A DNA stretch of 64,000 nt. Origin: Cristatella mucedo (taxonomy: Eukaryota > Bryozoa > Phylactolaemata > Cristatellidae). Both the position numbers and the translations under genes were made by a program. Below the pieces are notes generated by a model. The model was not told the origin of the DNA, made no database searches, and was given only the letters and a program-made list of their open reading frames with translations. Location of the stretch: the NCBI GenBank assembly GCA_009760855.2, contig WPIO01000022.1:2235001-2299000 (forward strand), read 5' to 3'. Of the stretch, positions 63,241 through 64,000 are shown one piece after another (positions within the stretch are counted from its first letter, which is position 1; the number at the start of each line of letters is the position of its first letter).

Positions 63241-64000
63241 GGTCTAAGTGTGCACCACATAGGCCCAGGCATACACCGAACTGATCATCATTGCAGTTGC
63301 ACAGTTATACTCATAAAGCCATAGAATATAAAATGTTGGATTCCCAATGTTTACAATTTGGGAGCCATTAACAACATCCAGTACTGCCATAATCTGTCGG
63401 ATTTTGCCTGCAAGCTTTTTGGTATGCTGCTAGCACCCTTTGCAACCGGTCGTACGTCACGTGATATTTTTCGGTGGGGAATGGAGCGGCCGTGTTTGCT
63501 GGGCAGTCGTATCGACGAGCGCTCTTATTAGTGTCTGCACTTGAAAGCAGGTGGTCGGAGCACGATCAAGTTATATGCTCTCAGGCTAAGGGTGCAGGGT
63601 TCAGGTTCAAAGATCAGGCCAGAGCATCAAGGTAACCTGTGGAGACAGGTGGGTCACGACACTGGCCCACCACCAGCAGCAGCCTAGCTGAATGGTTCGG
63701 CTACTACAGCTAGCAGCCACACTCGCGTCGAGATTCTCCCTCGCCGAAAGCCAAGGGACACCAAAGGCTGAGAGACCAGGCACGATGTATTTCTCAGGTG
63801 CAACGTGCAAAACCAGGAGCCACTGCTCAGGCACATCATCACTGACCAAGCGACTTCAGCTCTCTCGCCCTCGTCGGATCAACGGTGACAGAGGCAGTCA
63901 AAGACGAAGCAGTAGTTCCAGTGTGCAGTTCGCACGTGGCGCCACTCTTCCCTTTAAGTACTTTGCACAGACAAGTGCCATCCACGTTAGCAATTACACT
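63241..64000. other. right end, nothing recognised
   Basis: No exon, repeat family or simple array could be supported here. Confidence 0.4.

Overview
This window is nuclear DNA from an animal. It shows interrupted genes with GT-AG (and one GC-AG) introns, CpG-rich promoter-like islands, non-LTR retrotransposon remains, tRNA-derived SINEs, a TA-flanked DNA transposon and many long (GA)n/(CT)n tracts. The mixed base composition, the vertebrate-like domain order of the main gene and the L2/CR1-type LINEs paired with SINEs fit an invertebrate bilaterian, perhaps a spiralian. The sequence alone does not name the species.

The main content is one large gene on the minus strand, with thirteen recognisable coding exons from about 43.49 kb down to a stop codon at 4.69 kb. 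Joined by matching splice phases they give 4179 coding bases (about 1392 residues, without the missing N-terminus). The order is: FHA domain split over three exons, long Ser/Ala/Gln-rich linkers, a conserved charged helix, coiled coils containing the motif FEDLEFQQLE, and a C-terminal PH domain ending GAEGYREF. This is the architecture and sequence signature of the LL5/PHLDB1 family of cortical, phosphoinositide-binding scaffold proteins. The 5' end is not resolved: there is a candidate upstream exon at 47.4 kb and a CpG-rich, promoter-like island at 52.2-54.8 kb.

A second, unidentified minus-strand gene is suggested by two phase-compatible open exons at 58.7-59.3 kb, with another CpG-rich stretch at 60.4-60.8 kb that could be its promoter.

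The rest is introns and intergenic DNA rich in repeats. LINE family A (L2/CR1-like, tail ending in ATT repeats) has about a dozen copies. A second LINE family B has five. Two tRNA-derived SINE families are present, and one of them (S2) shares its 3' tail with LINE A. A TA-flanked element with perfect 22-bp inverted ends lies at 56.2-57.1 kb and carries a nested LINE B fragment. Simple-sequence arrays and a few striking palindromes and minisatellites fill much of the remainder.

All domain and family calls come from reading the sequence against remembered family features; no database search was run.
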